Assembly (NCBI GenBank): GCA_937891165.1
Contig: CALAEX010000227.1
Span: 1-54,872, forward strand
Reading direction: 5' to 3'
Length of the DNA stretch: 54,872 bases
DNA from: an uncultured Lachnospiraceae bacterium
Lineage (GTDB): Bacteria; Bacillota; Clostridia; Lachnospirales; Lachnospiraceae
Every line of letters begins with the position of its first letter. Positions within the stretch are counted from its first letter, which is position 1. Shown here in pieces: positions 33,220 through 42,989 of this stretch. A program made the translations under genes and the position numbers. The notes beneath the pieces were generated by a model that was not told the DNA's origin, did no database searches, and saw only the letters and a program-made list of their open reading frames with translations.

Positions 33220-33975
33220 ATGTTTCGTTTTTATTTTGTGATTATTATGAATTTATTTCGGTTGCCATATATACTTCCTAAATTGAATTATATGGTAAAG
33301 CACACAGAAAAGTATAGTGTGGAGAAGCGGTATGCGGTTGTAAAAAAATTGATACGGATTATGAAGCGGACAGGAACTATTTTTACAAGGTCATTTGGTT
33401 TAGAGCAGTTGCCAAAAGAAGGTGGTTATATTATGTTTGCAAATCATCAAGGAAAATATGATGCACTTGGTATTTTACATACACATACAAAACCATGCTC
33501 TATTGTAATGGATGAAGCACGTTCTCATACTATTTTAACGAGTCAAGTCATTGATTTAGTGGATGGGAAACGTATTAAGAAGGATGACTTACGTCAATCC
33601 ATGCAAATTATTTTGGAGATGGCAAAAGAAGCAGAAGAAGGGAAAATATTTTTGATTTTTCCAGAGGGTGGTTATTTTCTTAATAAAAAAAATACATTGA
33701 GTGAATTCAAAGCAGGTTGTTTTAAAAGTGCGATGAAAGCAAAAGTGCCAATTGTACCAGTGGCTTTAATTGATTCTTATAAAGCATTTGAAGGGATTTA
33801 TTTTGGACCAATTCGTACCCAAGTACATTATTTAAAGCCAATTTCGTATGAGGAATATAAAGGAATGAAAACGGTGGAAGTGGCAGAACTAGTAAGGGGA
33901 CAAATTGAGGAGAAAATAGAAGAAGTTTTAGCAGAACGACAAAGGAGATATGTGAAATTTTTTGGTTTAACATGA
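33220..33975 (+). CDS. PlsC-like acyltransferase paralogue
   Basis: A 251-residue member of the lysophospholipid acyltransferase family: NHQGKYDALG supplies HX4D, and FLIFPEGGYFLNKK the glycine-rich substrate motif. The N-terminus is hydrophobic (FYFVIIMNLFRLPYIL), indicating membrane association. It is divergent from plsC at 29069 and only loosely similar, so its acyl acceptor may differ. Confidence 0.85.
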   Translation: MFRFYFVIIMNLFRLPYILPKLNYMVKHTEKYSVEKRYAVVKKLIRIMKRTGTIFTRSFGLEQLPKEGGYIMFANHQGKYDALGILHTHTKPCSIVMDEARSHTILTSQVIDLVDGKRIKKDDLRQSMQIILEMAKEAEEGKIFLIFPEGGYFLNKKNTLSEFKAGCFKSAMKAKVPIVPVALIDSYKAFEGIYFGPIRTQVHYLKPISYEEYKGMKTVEVAELVRGQIEEKIEEVLAERQRRYVKFFGLT

Positions 33976-34058
33976 GAAATCCATTTATAAGATGAAGTTT
34001 AGGGCAAAATTCCTAGAAAAAGCCGTTAGTTAGCGTAATTCTTTGGTTATTTTGTTCC

Positions 34059-34086
34059 TTGACATTCTAAATTTCTTCGGTATAAT
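34059..34086 (+). promoter_or_regulatory. Sigma-A-type promoter of ileS
   Basis: TTGACA (34059-34064) and TATAAT (34081-34086) with a 16-nt spacer, both perfect hexamers, just before the T-box leader. Confidence 0.85.
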
Positions 34087-34092
34087 ATAAGG

Positions 34093-34360
34093 CAGTTAAA
34101 AACGTTGAAGAAGACAGTACCTATTAAGGAACGGCACAGCGAAATCGGGATAGTGTGAGCCGATAGCAAGTACGAAATGGGGAATATCACTTCCGAGTTG
34201 CAGGTTGAACAGATTTCTTAGTAAGCTGAGCCGGGTTCCACCGTTATATGGATAGGGTATTTATTTTGGCAAATCCATAGTCAAAAGCGTACGCGAATGG
34301 GTGGTACAACGAATGTTAGGTTCTTCGTCCTGTTTGCAGGGGGAGGAGCTTTTTTTTGTT
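34093..34360 (+). promoter_or_regulatory. T-box riboswitch (isoleucine)
   Basis: A leader RNA that senses uncharged tRNA-Ile. It has the purine-rich AGAAGACAG start of stem I, the T-box sequence GGGTGGTACAACG at 34301-34313 pairing with the tRNA acceptor end, and a final G-rich terminator hairpin running into eight Ts near 34350-34358. GGAATATCACTTCC in the specifier region offers ATC (34186-34188), an Ile codon, which matches the downstream gene. Uncharged tRNA-Ile would favour the antiterminator and ileS expression. Confidence 0.88.
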
Positions 34361-34432
34361 ACTATTCAACTATATCAGTCTCCGTAAAATTTACCGACTG
34401 TGGATTGAAATAATTTTATTTGGAGGTGTACT

Positions 34433-37400
34433 ATGTACAAAAAAGTCGATACGAATATGAATTTTGTAGACAGAGAAAAAGCTGTTGAGTTATTCTGGAA
34501 AGAAGAAAATATTTTTGAAAAAAGTATCGAAGCAAGAAAAAAGGGGAAAACTTATACTTTCTATGATGGCCCACCAACAGCAAATGGGAAGCCACATATT
34601 GGTCATGTATTAACTCGTGTTATTAAGGATATGATTCCAAGATATCGTACGATGAAAGGTTATATGGTGCCTCGTAAGGCAGGATGGGATACTCACGGTC
34701 TTCCTGTTGAAATTGAGGTAGAAAAGTTACTTGGTATTAACGGAAAAGACCAGATTGAAGCCTATGGTCTAGAACCATTTATTGGAAAGTGTAAAGAAAG
34801 TGTTTGGAAATACAAAGGTATGTGGGAAGATTTCTCTGGTACGGTTGGTTTCTGGGCAGATATGGATAACCCTTATGTAACTTACCATGATGATTATATT
34901 GAATCGGAATGGTGGGCATTGCGTCAGATTTGGGACAAGGGCTTGTTATACAAAGGATTTAAGATTGTTCCTTATTGTCCACGTTGTGGAACTCCTCTTT
35001 CTAGTGCCGAAGTGGCACAAGGATACAAGGATGTGAAGGAACGCTCTGCGATTGTTCGTTTTAAAGTAAAGAATGAAGATGCTTACATTCTTGCTTGGAC
35101 AACAACTCCTTGGACATTGCCTTCGAACGTAGCTCTTTGTGTAAACCCAGTAGAGAGTTATGTAAAAGTAGTAGCCGCTGACGGCAATACCTATTATATG
35201 GCAGAAGCTCTTTGTAATACTGTTCTCGGAAAATTAGCTGTAAAAGCAGAGAAAGAGAAAGGTATCGAAGCAAAACCAGCATATGAAATCGTAGAAAGAT
35301 TTACTGGTAAAGATTTAGAATACAAAGAATATGAGCCATTATTTGACTTTGCAAACGAAATCTGTGCAAAACAGGGCAAAAAAGCACACTTTGTAACATG
35401 TGAAGGTTATGTAACTTTAACAGATGGTACAGGTGTCGTTCATATTGCTCCAGCGTTTGGTGAAGACGATGCAAGAGTTGGTCGTTTATATGACCTTCCA
35501 TTTGTGCAGTTAGTTGATGGCAAGGGTGAAATGTCAGCAGAAACCGCTTATGCAGGTGTATTTGTAAAAGATGCTGACCCATTGATTTTAGAAGATTTAA
35601 AGAAAAAAGGTTTATTATTTGATGCTCCAAAATTTGAGCATAGTTATCCACATTGTTGGAGATGTGATACACCACTTATCTACTATGCAAGAGAATCTTG
35701 GTATATCAAAGAAACTGAAGTAAGAGATGACTTAGTTCGCAATAATAATACTGTTAACTGGATTCCAGAATCGATTGGTAAAGGTCGTTTTGGTAACTGG
35801 TTAGAGAATATTCAGGACTGGGCAATTTCTAGAAATAGATATTGGGGAACTCCACTGAATATTTGGGAATGTGAATGCGGTCATAGACATTGTATTGGCA
35901 GCAGACAGGAATTGTTTGAGATGAGTGGAAATGAAAAGGCAAAGACCGTAGAGTTCCACCGTCCATATATTGATGAAATTACAATTGCTTGTCCAGAGTG
36001 TGGTAAACAGATGGTTCGAGTACCAGAAGTATTAGACTGCTGGTTCGACTCTGGTGCAATGCCATTTGCACAGCATCATTATCCATTTGAAAATAAGGAA
36101 TTATTTGAACAGCAATTCCCAGCTCAGTTTATTTCTGAGGCGGTTGACCAGACAAGAGGTTGGTTCCATGCTCTGATGGCAGAGTCTACGTTATTATTTA
36201 ACAAAGCTCCTTATGAAAATGTCATCGTGCTTGGACATGTACAGGACGAAAATGGTCAGAAGATGAGTAAGAGTAAAGGAAATGCCGTTGACCCATTTGA
36301 AGCATTAGAAACGTATGGTGCTGATGCAATTCGTTGGTATTTCTACATTAATTCCGCACCTTGGCTCCCAAATCGTTTCCACGGTAAGGTAGTACAAGAA
36401 GGTCAGCGTAAGTTTATGGGAACTCTTTGGAATACTTATGCATTTTTCGTACTGTATGCAAATATTGACAATTTTGATGCAACAAAATATGCATTAGAAT
36501 ATGATAAATTGCCAGTAATGGATAAGTGGTTATTGTCTAGACTTCATTCCACTGTAAAAACGGTAGATGACAATTTAGACAACTATCGTATTCCAGAGGC
36601 TGCAAGAGCTTTGCAAGATTTCATAGATGAAATGAGTAACTGGTATGTACGTCGTGGTAGAGAACGTTTCTGGGCAAAGGGTATGGAGCAAGATAAAATC
36701 AATGCTTACATGACACTTTACACAGCACTCGTTACGATTGCAAAGACTTCTGCACCTATGATTCCATTTATGGCAGAAGATATTTACCGCAACTTAGTTT
36801 GCAGTATTGATACTACTGCTCCAGAAAGTGTACATTTATGTGATTTCCCAGTAGTAGAAGAAAGTTATATTGATAAGAAGTTAGAAGCAGATATGGATGA
36901 AGTATTACAGATTGTAGTGCTTGGTCGTGCTTGTAGAAATACATCTAACTTAAAACAACGCCAACCTTTGGCTCATATGTATGTGAAGGCAGAACATGAG
37001 TTGCCAGAGTTCTTCCGTGATATTGTGGCAGAAGAATTGAATGTAAAAGAAGTAGCATTTACTTCAGATGTACGTTCCTTTACTTCGTATACGTTTAAGC
37101 CACAGTTAAAAACTCTTGGTAGAAGATTTGGTAGCAGATTGAATGCACTCAAAGAAGTATTAAATAATTTAGATGGTAATGCAGCTATGGATTCCTTAGA
37201 GGCTACTGGAAAGGTAACTGTCACAGTTGCAGGTGTAGAGGAAGAATTAGCAACAGAAGATTTACTCATTGAATCAGCGCAGAAGGAAGGATATGTATCT
37301 GATTCTAACTATGGTATTACCGTAGTGTTAGATACAAATTTAACGGATGAGTTGATTGAAGAAGGTTTTGTTAGAGAATTGATTTCCAAAGTACAAACGA

Positions 37401-37609
37401 TGAGAAAAGACTCTGACTTTGAAGTAATGGACCATATTAATGTTTATGTATCAGGTAACGCTACAATCGAAGCTCTTATGAAGAAAAACGAAGATGAAAT
37501 TAAGACTACCGTTTTGGCTAAAGAGCTTGTTATCGGTGCAGTGGACGGAATTGCAAAGGAATGGAACTTGAATGGTGAAACAGTCACTATTGGAGTGAAA
37601 AAATTGTAA
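34433..37609 (+). CDS. ileS: Isoleucyl-tRNA synthetase (type 2, eukaryote/archaea-like)
   Basis: A 1058-residue class I synthetase with GPPTANGKPHIGHV (HIGH motif), the editing domain (TTTPWTLPSN) and QKMSKSKGN (KMSKS). The length, the N-terminus (FWKEENIFEKS) and the WADMDNPYVTYHDDYIES segment fit the IleRS2 branch rather than the usual bacterial IleRS1. IleRS2 enzymes are known for low sensitivity to mupirocin; this is family knowledge, not shown here. It is controlled by the T-box. GGAGG lies before the ATG. Confidence 0.93.
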   Translation: MYKKVDTNMNFVDREKAVELFWKEENIFEKSIEARKKGKTYTFYDGPPTANGKPHIGHVLTRVIKDMIPRYRTMKGYMVPRKAGWDTHGLPVEIEVEKLLGINGKDQIEAYGLEPFIGKCKESVWKYKGMWEDFSGTVGFWADMDNPYVTYHDDYIESEWWALRQIWDKGLLYKGFKIVPYCPRCGTPLSSAEVAQGYKDVKERSAIVRFKVKNEDAYILAWTTTPWTLPSNVALCVNPVESYVKVVAADGNTYYMAEALCNTVLGKLAVKAEKEKGIEAKPAYEIVERFTGKDLEYKEYEPLFDFANEICAKQGKKAHFVTCEGYVTLTDGTGVVHIAPAFGEDDARVGRLYDLPFVQLVDGKGEMSAETAYAGVFVKDADPLILEDLKKKGLLFDAPKFEHSYPHCWRCDTPLIYYARESWYIKETEVRDDLVRNNNTVNWIPESIGKGRFGNWLENIQDWAISRNRYWGTPLNIWECECGHRHCIGSRQELFEMSGNEKAKTVEFHRPYIDEITIACPECGKQMVRVPEVLDCWFDSGAMPFAQHHYPFENKELFEQQFPAQFISEAVDQTRGWFHALMAESTLLFNKAPYENVIVLGHVQDENGQKMSKSKGNAVDPFEALETYGADAIRWYFYINSAPWLPNRFHGKVVQEGQRKFMGTLWNTYAFFVLYANIDNFDATKYALEYDKLPVMDKWLLSRLHSTVKTVDDNLDNYRIPEAARALQDFIDEMSNWYVRRGRERFWAKGMEQDKINAYMTLYTALVTIAKTSAPMIPFMAEDIYRNLVCSIDTTAPESVHLCDFPVVEESYIDKKLEADMDEVLQIVVLGRACRNTSNLKQRQPLAHMYVKAEHELPEFFRDIVAEELNVKEVAFTSDVRSFTSYTFKPQLKTLGRRFGSRLNALKEVLNNLDGNAAMDSLEATGKVTVTVAGVEEELATEDLLIESAQKEGYVSDSNYGITVVLDTNLTDELIEEGFVRELISKVQTMRKDSDFEVMDHINVYVSGNATIEALMKKNEDEIKTTVLAKELVIGAVDGIAKEWNLNGETVTIGVKKL

Positions 37610-37622
37610 TAATCCAGTTAGT

Positions 37623-37660
37623 AATTCGGCTTTTTGCTGGTATAGCAAAAAGCTCGAATT
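37623..37660. terminator. Stem-loop after ileS
   Basis: AATTCGGCTTTTTGCT pairs with AGCAAAAAGCTCGAATT with a one-base bulge. There is no clear T-run after it, so termination is only probable. Confidence 0.5.
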
Positions 37661-37733
37661 AATATAAATATTGTATATGACAGAATTGTTATAGAGCTTA
37701 GGAAAAACAAATCAGAAAAGGTGGACAAAACGA

Positions 37734-40187
37734 ATGGAATTAACAAAAAAAGAATTGAAACAAAGAATTGCAAACAACATGAGAATGTTGTTCCGTAAAG
37801 ATGTAGAAGAAGCATCCAAACAGCAATTATTTCAGGCAGTAGCTTATTCATTAAAAGAAGATATTATTGATATGTGGATGGATACTCATAAGACATATGA
37901 GAAAGAAGATGTAAAGACAGTTTACTATCTTTCCATGGAATTCTTAATGGGTCGTGCTCTTGGAAATAATATCATCAACATGAAGGCTCAGCCAGTGGTA
38001 AAAGAAGTATTAGAAGAGCTTGGTGTAGACCTTGATATCATTGAAGACCAAGAACCAGATGCAGCTCTTGGTAATGGTGGTCTTGGCCGTCTTGCAGCTT
38101 GTTTCTTGGATTCTCTTTCTTCTCTTGGTTATCCAGCATATGGTTGTGGTATCCGCTATAAGTATGGTATGTTCAAGCAGGCAATTGAAGATGGTTTCCA
38201 AGTAGAAAAGCCAGACGATTGGTTAAAGGATGGTAATCCATTTGAAATTAAGCGTGCAGAATATGCAGCAGAAGTTAAGTTCGGTGGTTATGTAAAGATG
38301 GTTCGTGATGAAAATGGTAGAGACCGTTTTGTTCAGGAAAATTACAGCTCCGTTTTAGCTATTCCATATGACCTTCCAGTAATTGGTTATGGTAATGGTA
38401 TTGTAAATACACTTCGTATTTGGGATGCACAGGCAATCAACAACTTTAACTTAGACTCTTTTGATAAGGGTGACTATCAGAAGTCTGTAGAACAGGAAAA
38501 CTTAGCTAAGACTATCTGTGAAGTGCTTTATCCAAATGATAATCACTATGCAGGTAAGGAACTTCGTTTAAAACAGCAGTATTTCTTCGTATCTGCAAGT
38601 ATTCAGCGTGCAGTTTCTAAATATATGGAAACTCATGATGATGTTCGTAAGTTACATGAGAAAGTATGCTTCCAGTTAAATGATACTCATCCAACGGTTA
38701 CTGTAGCAGAACTTATGAGAATTCTCTTAGATGAGTATTTCTTAACTTGGGATGAAGCTTGGGCGGTTACTAATAAATGCTGTGCTTATACAAACCATAC
38801 AATCATGTCTGAAGCTTTGGAAAAATGGCCATTAGAGTTATTCTCTAGATTACTTCCTCGTATTTACCAGATTGTAGAAGAAATTAACCGTCGTTTCTTA
38901 ATCTTATTAAATGAGAAGTATCCAAATGATTACAGCAAGGTTCAGAAGATGGCGATTGTTTATAACGGACAGGTTCGTATGGCAAATCTTGCGATTGTAG
39001 CAGGTTTCTCCGTAAATGGTGTAGCAGCACTTCATACAGAAATCTTAAAGAAAGAACAGTTAAAAGAGTTCTATGAATTATGGCCAGAAAAGTTCAACAA
39101 TAAGACAAATGGTATCACACAGAGAAGATTCTTATTACATGGTAACCCATTACTTGCTAAGTGGGTAACCGATAAGATTGGTGATGACTGGATTACAAAT
39201 CTTTCTCACTTAGAGAAGTTATTACCTTATGTAGATGATGCTAAATCTTTAGCTGAATTACAGAATATCAAGTACCAGAATAAAGTAAGACTTGCAAAGT
39301 ATATCAAGGAACACAATGGTATTGAAGTAAATCCACGTTCTATTTTTGACGTACAGGTAAAGCGTTTACATGAGTACAAGAGACAGTTCTTAAATATTCT
39401 TCACATTATGTATTTATATAATGAAATTAAGAAGAATCCAGATATGCCATTCTACCCAAGAACTTTCATCTTTGGTGCAAAGGCTTCCGCAGGTTACCGT
39501 CGTGCAAAGGCAATCATCAAGTTAATTAACAGTGTAGGTGATGTAATTAACAACGATGCTTCCATCAATGGCAAGATTAAGGTAGTATTTATTGAAAACT
39601 ACCGTGTATCTAATGCAGAATGGATTTTTGCAGCAGCAGACGTTTCCGAACAGATTTCTACAGCAAGTAAGGAAGCTTCTGGTACAGGTAACATGAAGTT
39701 CATGTTAAATGGTGCAATTACTCTTGGTACAATGGACGGTGCTAACGTAGAAATTGTAGAAGAAGCAGGTGCAGAAAATGCGATTATCTTTGGTTTAAGT
39801 GCAGATGAAGTTATCGCTTACGAGCATAACGGTCAGTATCATCCAAAGGAAATTTACAATACAAATACCGACATTCGTATGGCAATGACACAGTTAATTG
39901 ATGGAACTTACTGCCCAGAAAATACAGAAATGTTCCGTGAATTATATAACTCCTTGTTAGAGCATAACGGTGGTGAACGTGCAGACCAGTACTTCATTTT
40001 GAAGGATTTCGTTGCTTATGCAGAAGCACACAAACGTGTAGAAGCAGCTTATCGTAACGAAAAACAGTGGGCTAAATCTGCATTGATTAACATTGCAAAA
40101 TGTGGTAAGTTCTCCTCTGACCGTACGATTGAAGAATATGTTCAGGATATTTGGCACTTAAAGAAAGTTGTATTAAAAAATAAATAA
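37734..40187 (+). CDS. glgP: Glycogen/starch phosphorylase
   Basis: An 817-residue PLP-dependent phosphorylase releasing glucose-1-phosphate from alpha-1,4-glucans. It contains ALGNGGLGRLAACFLDS, DTHPT, and the PLP-lysine region EASGTGNMKFMLNGAITLGT with DGANVEI. Length is standard. The codons are noticeably richer in C-ending forms than the neighbouring accessory genes, which suggests high expression. A strong terminator follows. Confidence 0.95.
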   Translation: MELTKKELKQRIANNMRMLFRKDVEEASKQQLFQAVAYSLKEDIIDMWMDTHKTYEKEDVKTVYYLSMEFLMGRALGNNIINMKAQPVVKEVLEELGVDLDIIEDQEPDAALGNGGLGRLAACFLDSLSSLGYPAYGCGIRYKYGMFKQAIEDGFQVEKPDDWLKDGNPFEIKRAEYAAEVKFGGYVKMVRDENGRDRFVQENYSSVLAIPYDLPVIGYGNGIVNTLRIWDAQAINNFNLDSFDKGDYQKSVEQENLAKTICEVLYPNDNHYAGKELRLKQQYFFVSASIQRAVSKYMETHDDVRKLHEKVCFQLNDTHPTVTVAELMRILLDEYFLTWDEAWAVTNKCCAYTNHTIMSEALEKWPLELFSRLLPRIYQIVEEINRRFLILLNEKYPNDYSKVQKMAIVYNGQVRMANLAIVAGFSVNGVAALHTEILKKEQLKEFYELWPEKFNNKTNGITQRRFLLHGNPLLAKWVTDKIGDDWITNLSHLEKLLPYVDDAKSLAELQNIKYQNKVRLAKYIKEHNGIEVNPRSIFDVQVKRLHEYKRQFLNILHIMYLYNEIKKNPDMPFYPRTFIFGAKASAGYRRAKAIIKLINSVGDVINNDASINGKIKVVFIENYRVSNAEWIFAAADVSEQISTASKEASGTGNMKFMLNGAITLGTMDGANVEIVEEAGAENAIIFGLSADEVIAYEHNGQYHPKEIYNTNTDIRMAMTQLIDGTYCPENTEMFRELYNSLLEHNGGERADQYFILKDFVAYAEAHKRVEAAYRNEKQWAKSALINIAKCGKFSSDRTIEEYVQDIWHLKKVVLKNK

Positions 40188-40227
40188 TCTTTATTTAGAT
40201 GAGAGATTGTTTGAATAAATAAAATAG

Positions 40228-40273
40228 AATGACCTTGAAGTAAGAGTAACATCTTGTTTCAAGGTCATTTTTT
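40228..40273 (+). terminator. Rho-independent terminator of glgP
   Basis: AATGACCTTGAA (40228-40239) pairs perfectly with TTCAAGGTCATT (40258-40269), followed by TTTT. Confidence 0.85.
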
Positions 40274-40340
40274 GTACATTTTTAGTTATGAAATTACATA
40301 TTTTTAAGTATGTGATTACATGATATTCGTTATTTATGGA

Positions 40341-40904
40341 TTAGAAATTTAATATTTCAGAAATTTCTGAAAAGTTGATATATAAATCATCATAAATATT
40401 AACTTTGATGACAGAGTCAAAAGAATATTGTATATTAAGTATATTTTTTTCAAAAAAATTAACAATAATAGTTTTTCTTCTAGGGTCAATAATCCAATAT
40501 TCACGTACTTCGGCATTTTTATAATAGTATAATTTGCGGATATAATCATCCGATGCATTACTAGGAGAAACAATTTCAATGATAAAATCAGGAGCACCAT
40601 TACATCGTTTTCCATCTAGTTTATTTTTATCACATACAATCATAATATCAGGTTGTACAATAGTAAGTGGTTTATCAGAAAGTTTTACATCAAATGGGGC
40701 ATAAAATACTCGACAAGGACCTTGTTTACTTTTGAGGTAAATATTTAGTAGGGTAGAAATTTCCATAGAAATCATTTGATGTTCTTGTGAAGGAGAGGAC
40801 ATATTATAAACAATACCATCAAAGACTTCGATTCGTTCATTTTCTGGATATGATTCATATTCTTCTAATGTAATCATTTGTAATTGTGGTTGTAATGCTA
40901 ACAT
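40341..40904 (-). CDS. Uma2-family (DUF820) PD-(D/E)XK protein
   Basis: A 187-residue protein of the Uma2 restriction-endonuclease-like fold: VFDGIVYNMSSPSQEHQ, VQPDIMIV (D), APDFIIEIVSPSN (E) and YWIIDPRRKTI. The family is widespread, and its role (nuclease, or toxin-like element) is largely unknown. The start at 40904 is set by AAAGGAGTG; the longer frame to 40985 has none. It heads a cluster of nuclease-like genes reaching 48489. Confidence 0.82.
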   Translation of the reverse strand: MLALQPQLQMITLEEYESYPENERIEVFDGIVYNMSSPSQEHQMISMEISTLLNIYLKSKQGPCRVFYAPFDVKLSDKPLTIVQPDIMIVCDKNKLDGKRCNGAPDFIIEIVSPSNASDDYIRKLYYYKNAEVREYWIIDPRRKTIIVNFFEKNILNIQYSFDSVIKVNIYDDLYINFSEISEILNF

Positions 40905-41035
40905 CAGATTCACTCCTTTTAAAGTTATTGTATTTCCATTAGATTTATTTATGTAGATAATAGCATAAAAATAACATAAATACAATATTTTTGCGAGAAA
41001 GTTTGCTTTTCATGTAAGGAAAGAAGTTCCAAATG

Positions 41036-41584
41036 TTACTTTATGTTTTGCAAAATAGAATCAATATGAGTAGCATATCTTGTATTTGTTTTTACTCGAA
41101 ACAATGGTATTCCAATTGTTGCAAATAAATTATCTTTAAATTCATCAATAATCATTGCTTGTTCTGTTTCATGTGACGGGTCATCTAGTTCAATTCCAGC
41201 TAAAATATGTAAGTCACTGTCCGTAAGGAGAAAATCAACATGTCTAGACTTAATATGTCCTCGATATTTTTGTTTTTCTTTAAAATCTTCTATTGGTACA
41301 GAAATAAAGTCTTCTAATCGCACTTTAGGACAAATCAAAATATTAACTTCATCACATTTCTTTTTTAGTACAAGATAAAATTTATACTCTGTTTTTGTGA
41401 GAAGGTTATTTCGCTGATAAGGCATATAGGAATAATCAAAATAGGCGTTTGGTTTGGGAATAGGATGTTTTTTTTGATTGTTCTTTTTGTTCTTCTTTTT
41501 TGCTTTCTTTTTTTTAGGAAGTAGTGAAATAATGATAAATAAAAGTAAAATTATAATAAGCAATAATGAGATTAAGTTTTCCAT
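41036..41584 (-). CDS. DUF2726-type membrane-anchored nuclease-like protein
   Basis: A 182-residue protein: one N-terminal membrane helix (LISLLLIIILLLFIIISLL), a very basic linker (KKKKAKKKNKKNNQKK), and a DUF2726-like domain with LTKTEYKFYLVLKK, SRHVDFLLTD (D) and AGIELDDPSHE, resembling PD-(D/E)XK-fold proteins. The ATG at 41584 follows AAAGGAA. Function is unknown. It is divergent from the Septu pair. Confidence 0.75.
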   Translation of the reverse strand: MENLISLLLIIILLLFIIISLLPKKKKAKKKNKKNNQKKHPIPKPNAYFDYSYMPYQRNNLLTKTEYKFYLVLKKKCDEVNILICPKVRLEDFISVPIEDFKEKQKYRGHIKSRHVDFLLTDSDLHILAGIELDDPSHETEQAMIIDEFKDNLFATIGIPLFRVKTNTRYATHIDSILQNIK

Positions 41585-41747
41585 GTATAAAATTCCTTTT
41601 CTAAATTTGGTGATGTATAAGATAACTATATAACATCTTTTAGCTGGTATCAAGATATTTTCTATGGTTAAGCTAGGAGAAATGTAGTATAATTAGAATA
41701 ATATTAGGAATTATATGGATGATTACAATGTAGAAAGGAGTATAAGA

Positions 41748-42989
41748 ATGGAGCATTACTTAACTCAAATAGAAATTAACAAAGTGCGTCATTTATCTAA
41801 TATTAAGATTAATTTACAAAATGATATACGACAACATTTGTTATTAACAGGAAGAAATGGTTGTGGAAAAACCTCTCTTTTAGTTTCTATTTGTAAATAT
41901 TTAAAATCAATTAATGATGGGGAATTGAGTAAGCTAAAAACGGACTATATTAGATATTTATTACAAAGTAAAAAATCATTTGAAAATGCGACCACAGAGA
42001 AAGAAAAATATGAAAGAAAAAATGATTATAAAGTTTGGATAAATCAAATTTCTAAATATAGTGATGGATTAGAATTACATTTTAATAAGTATGAAGATTT
42101 AGATGAGGCTTATAAAGGTGGTAACTTTATTATTGCTTATTTTCCAGCAGATAGAAAAACAAATATTGTGCGTCCTAAAGGTGTAGAGAATATAAAATTA
42201 GAAGAATTTTATTCCTTGGATGCAGACCCTGGAACAATTTTATTAAAATATATGGTGCATTTAAAAACTCAACAATCGTATGCAAGAAATGAAGATGATA
42301 TGGAGAATGTGGAAAGAATCCAAAAGTGGTTTACACGATTTGAAAATGCATTAAAAAAATTGTTTCATGATGAAACCATTAAGTTAGAGTATAATTATAG
42401 GGAGTATGAATTTAGAATTATAGAAGAAGGGAAAGAACCTTTTGGATTTGACCAATTATCGGATGGGTATTCTTCTGTCATTCATATAGTTTCTGATTTA
42501 ATATTAAGAATGGATAAAAATTGGATATTGAAGGAATCATTGAGTGAGTATGATGTGGAGGGTATTGTTATGATTGACGAATTAGAAACACATCTGCATA
42601 TTGAGTTACAAAAAAAGATACTTCCCTTTTTAACAGAATTTTTTCCACGATTACAATTTATTGTGACAACACATTCTCCCTATATTTTAAATTCGATTTC
42701 CAATGCTAAGGCATATGATTTGGAAAAACAAACGGAATTAGAAAATTTATCTATGTATTCTTCGGAAGATTTAGCAGAAGCATATTTTGATGTAGATGAG
42801 TATTCGGAGTATTTGAAAAATAAATTAAAAAAATATGAGGAATTAGTTTGGAAAACAGAGTTATCGGATGAGGAACGTGCGTTGAGAGCAGAATTACGAT
42901 TTGAACTAAATGATGTATCCAGTGAAATGACAAAGGAAATTAAAGAGATATTTGATGACATTGAGATGAGAAGGAAATCACATGGTTAA
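41748..42989 (+). CDS. ptuA: Septu-type ATPase PtuA
   Basis: A 413-residue SMC/ABC-like ATPase. Walker A TGRNGCGKTS is near residue 35 and the ABC signature-like region FDQLSDGYSSV near 240. Walker B VMIDELETHLH is near 275, and the switch region is TTHSPYILNSI. With the HNH gene that overlaps it by 8 nt, it forms the two-gene Septu anti-phage system, in which PtuA holds the nuclease PtuB in a complex. The start at 41748 is set by AGGAG; a longer frame starts at 41715. TAGTATAAT at about 41683-41691 is a probable -10. Confidence 0.82.
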   Translation: MEHYLTQIEINKVRHLSNIKINLQNDIRQHLLLTGRNGCGKTSLLVSICKYLKSINDGELSKLKTDYIRYLLQSKKSFENATTEKEKYERKNDYKVWINQISKYSDGLELHFNKYEDLDEAYKGGNFIIAYFPADRKTNIVRPKGVENIKLEEFYSLDADPGTILLKYMVHLKTQQSYARNEDDMENVERIQKWFTRFENALKKLFHDETIKLEYNYREYEFRIIEEGKEPFGFDQLSDGYSSVIHIVSDLILRMDKNWILKESLSEYDVEGIVMIDELETHLHIELQKKILPFLTEFFPRLQFIVTTHSPYILNSISNAKAYDLEKQTELENLSMYSSEDLAEAYFDVDEYSEYLKNKLKKYEELVWKTELSDEERALRAELRFELNDVSSEMTKEIKEIFDDIEMRRKSHG

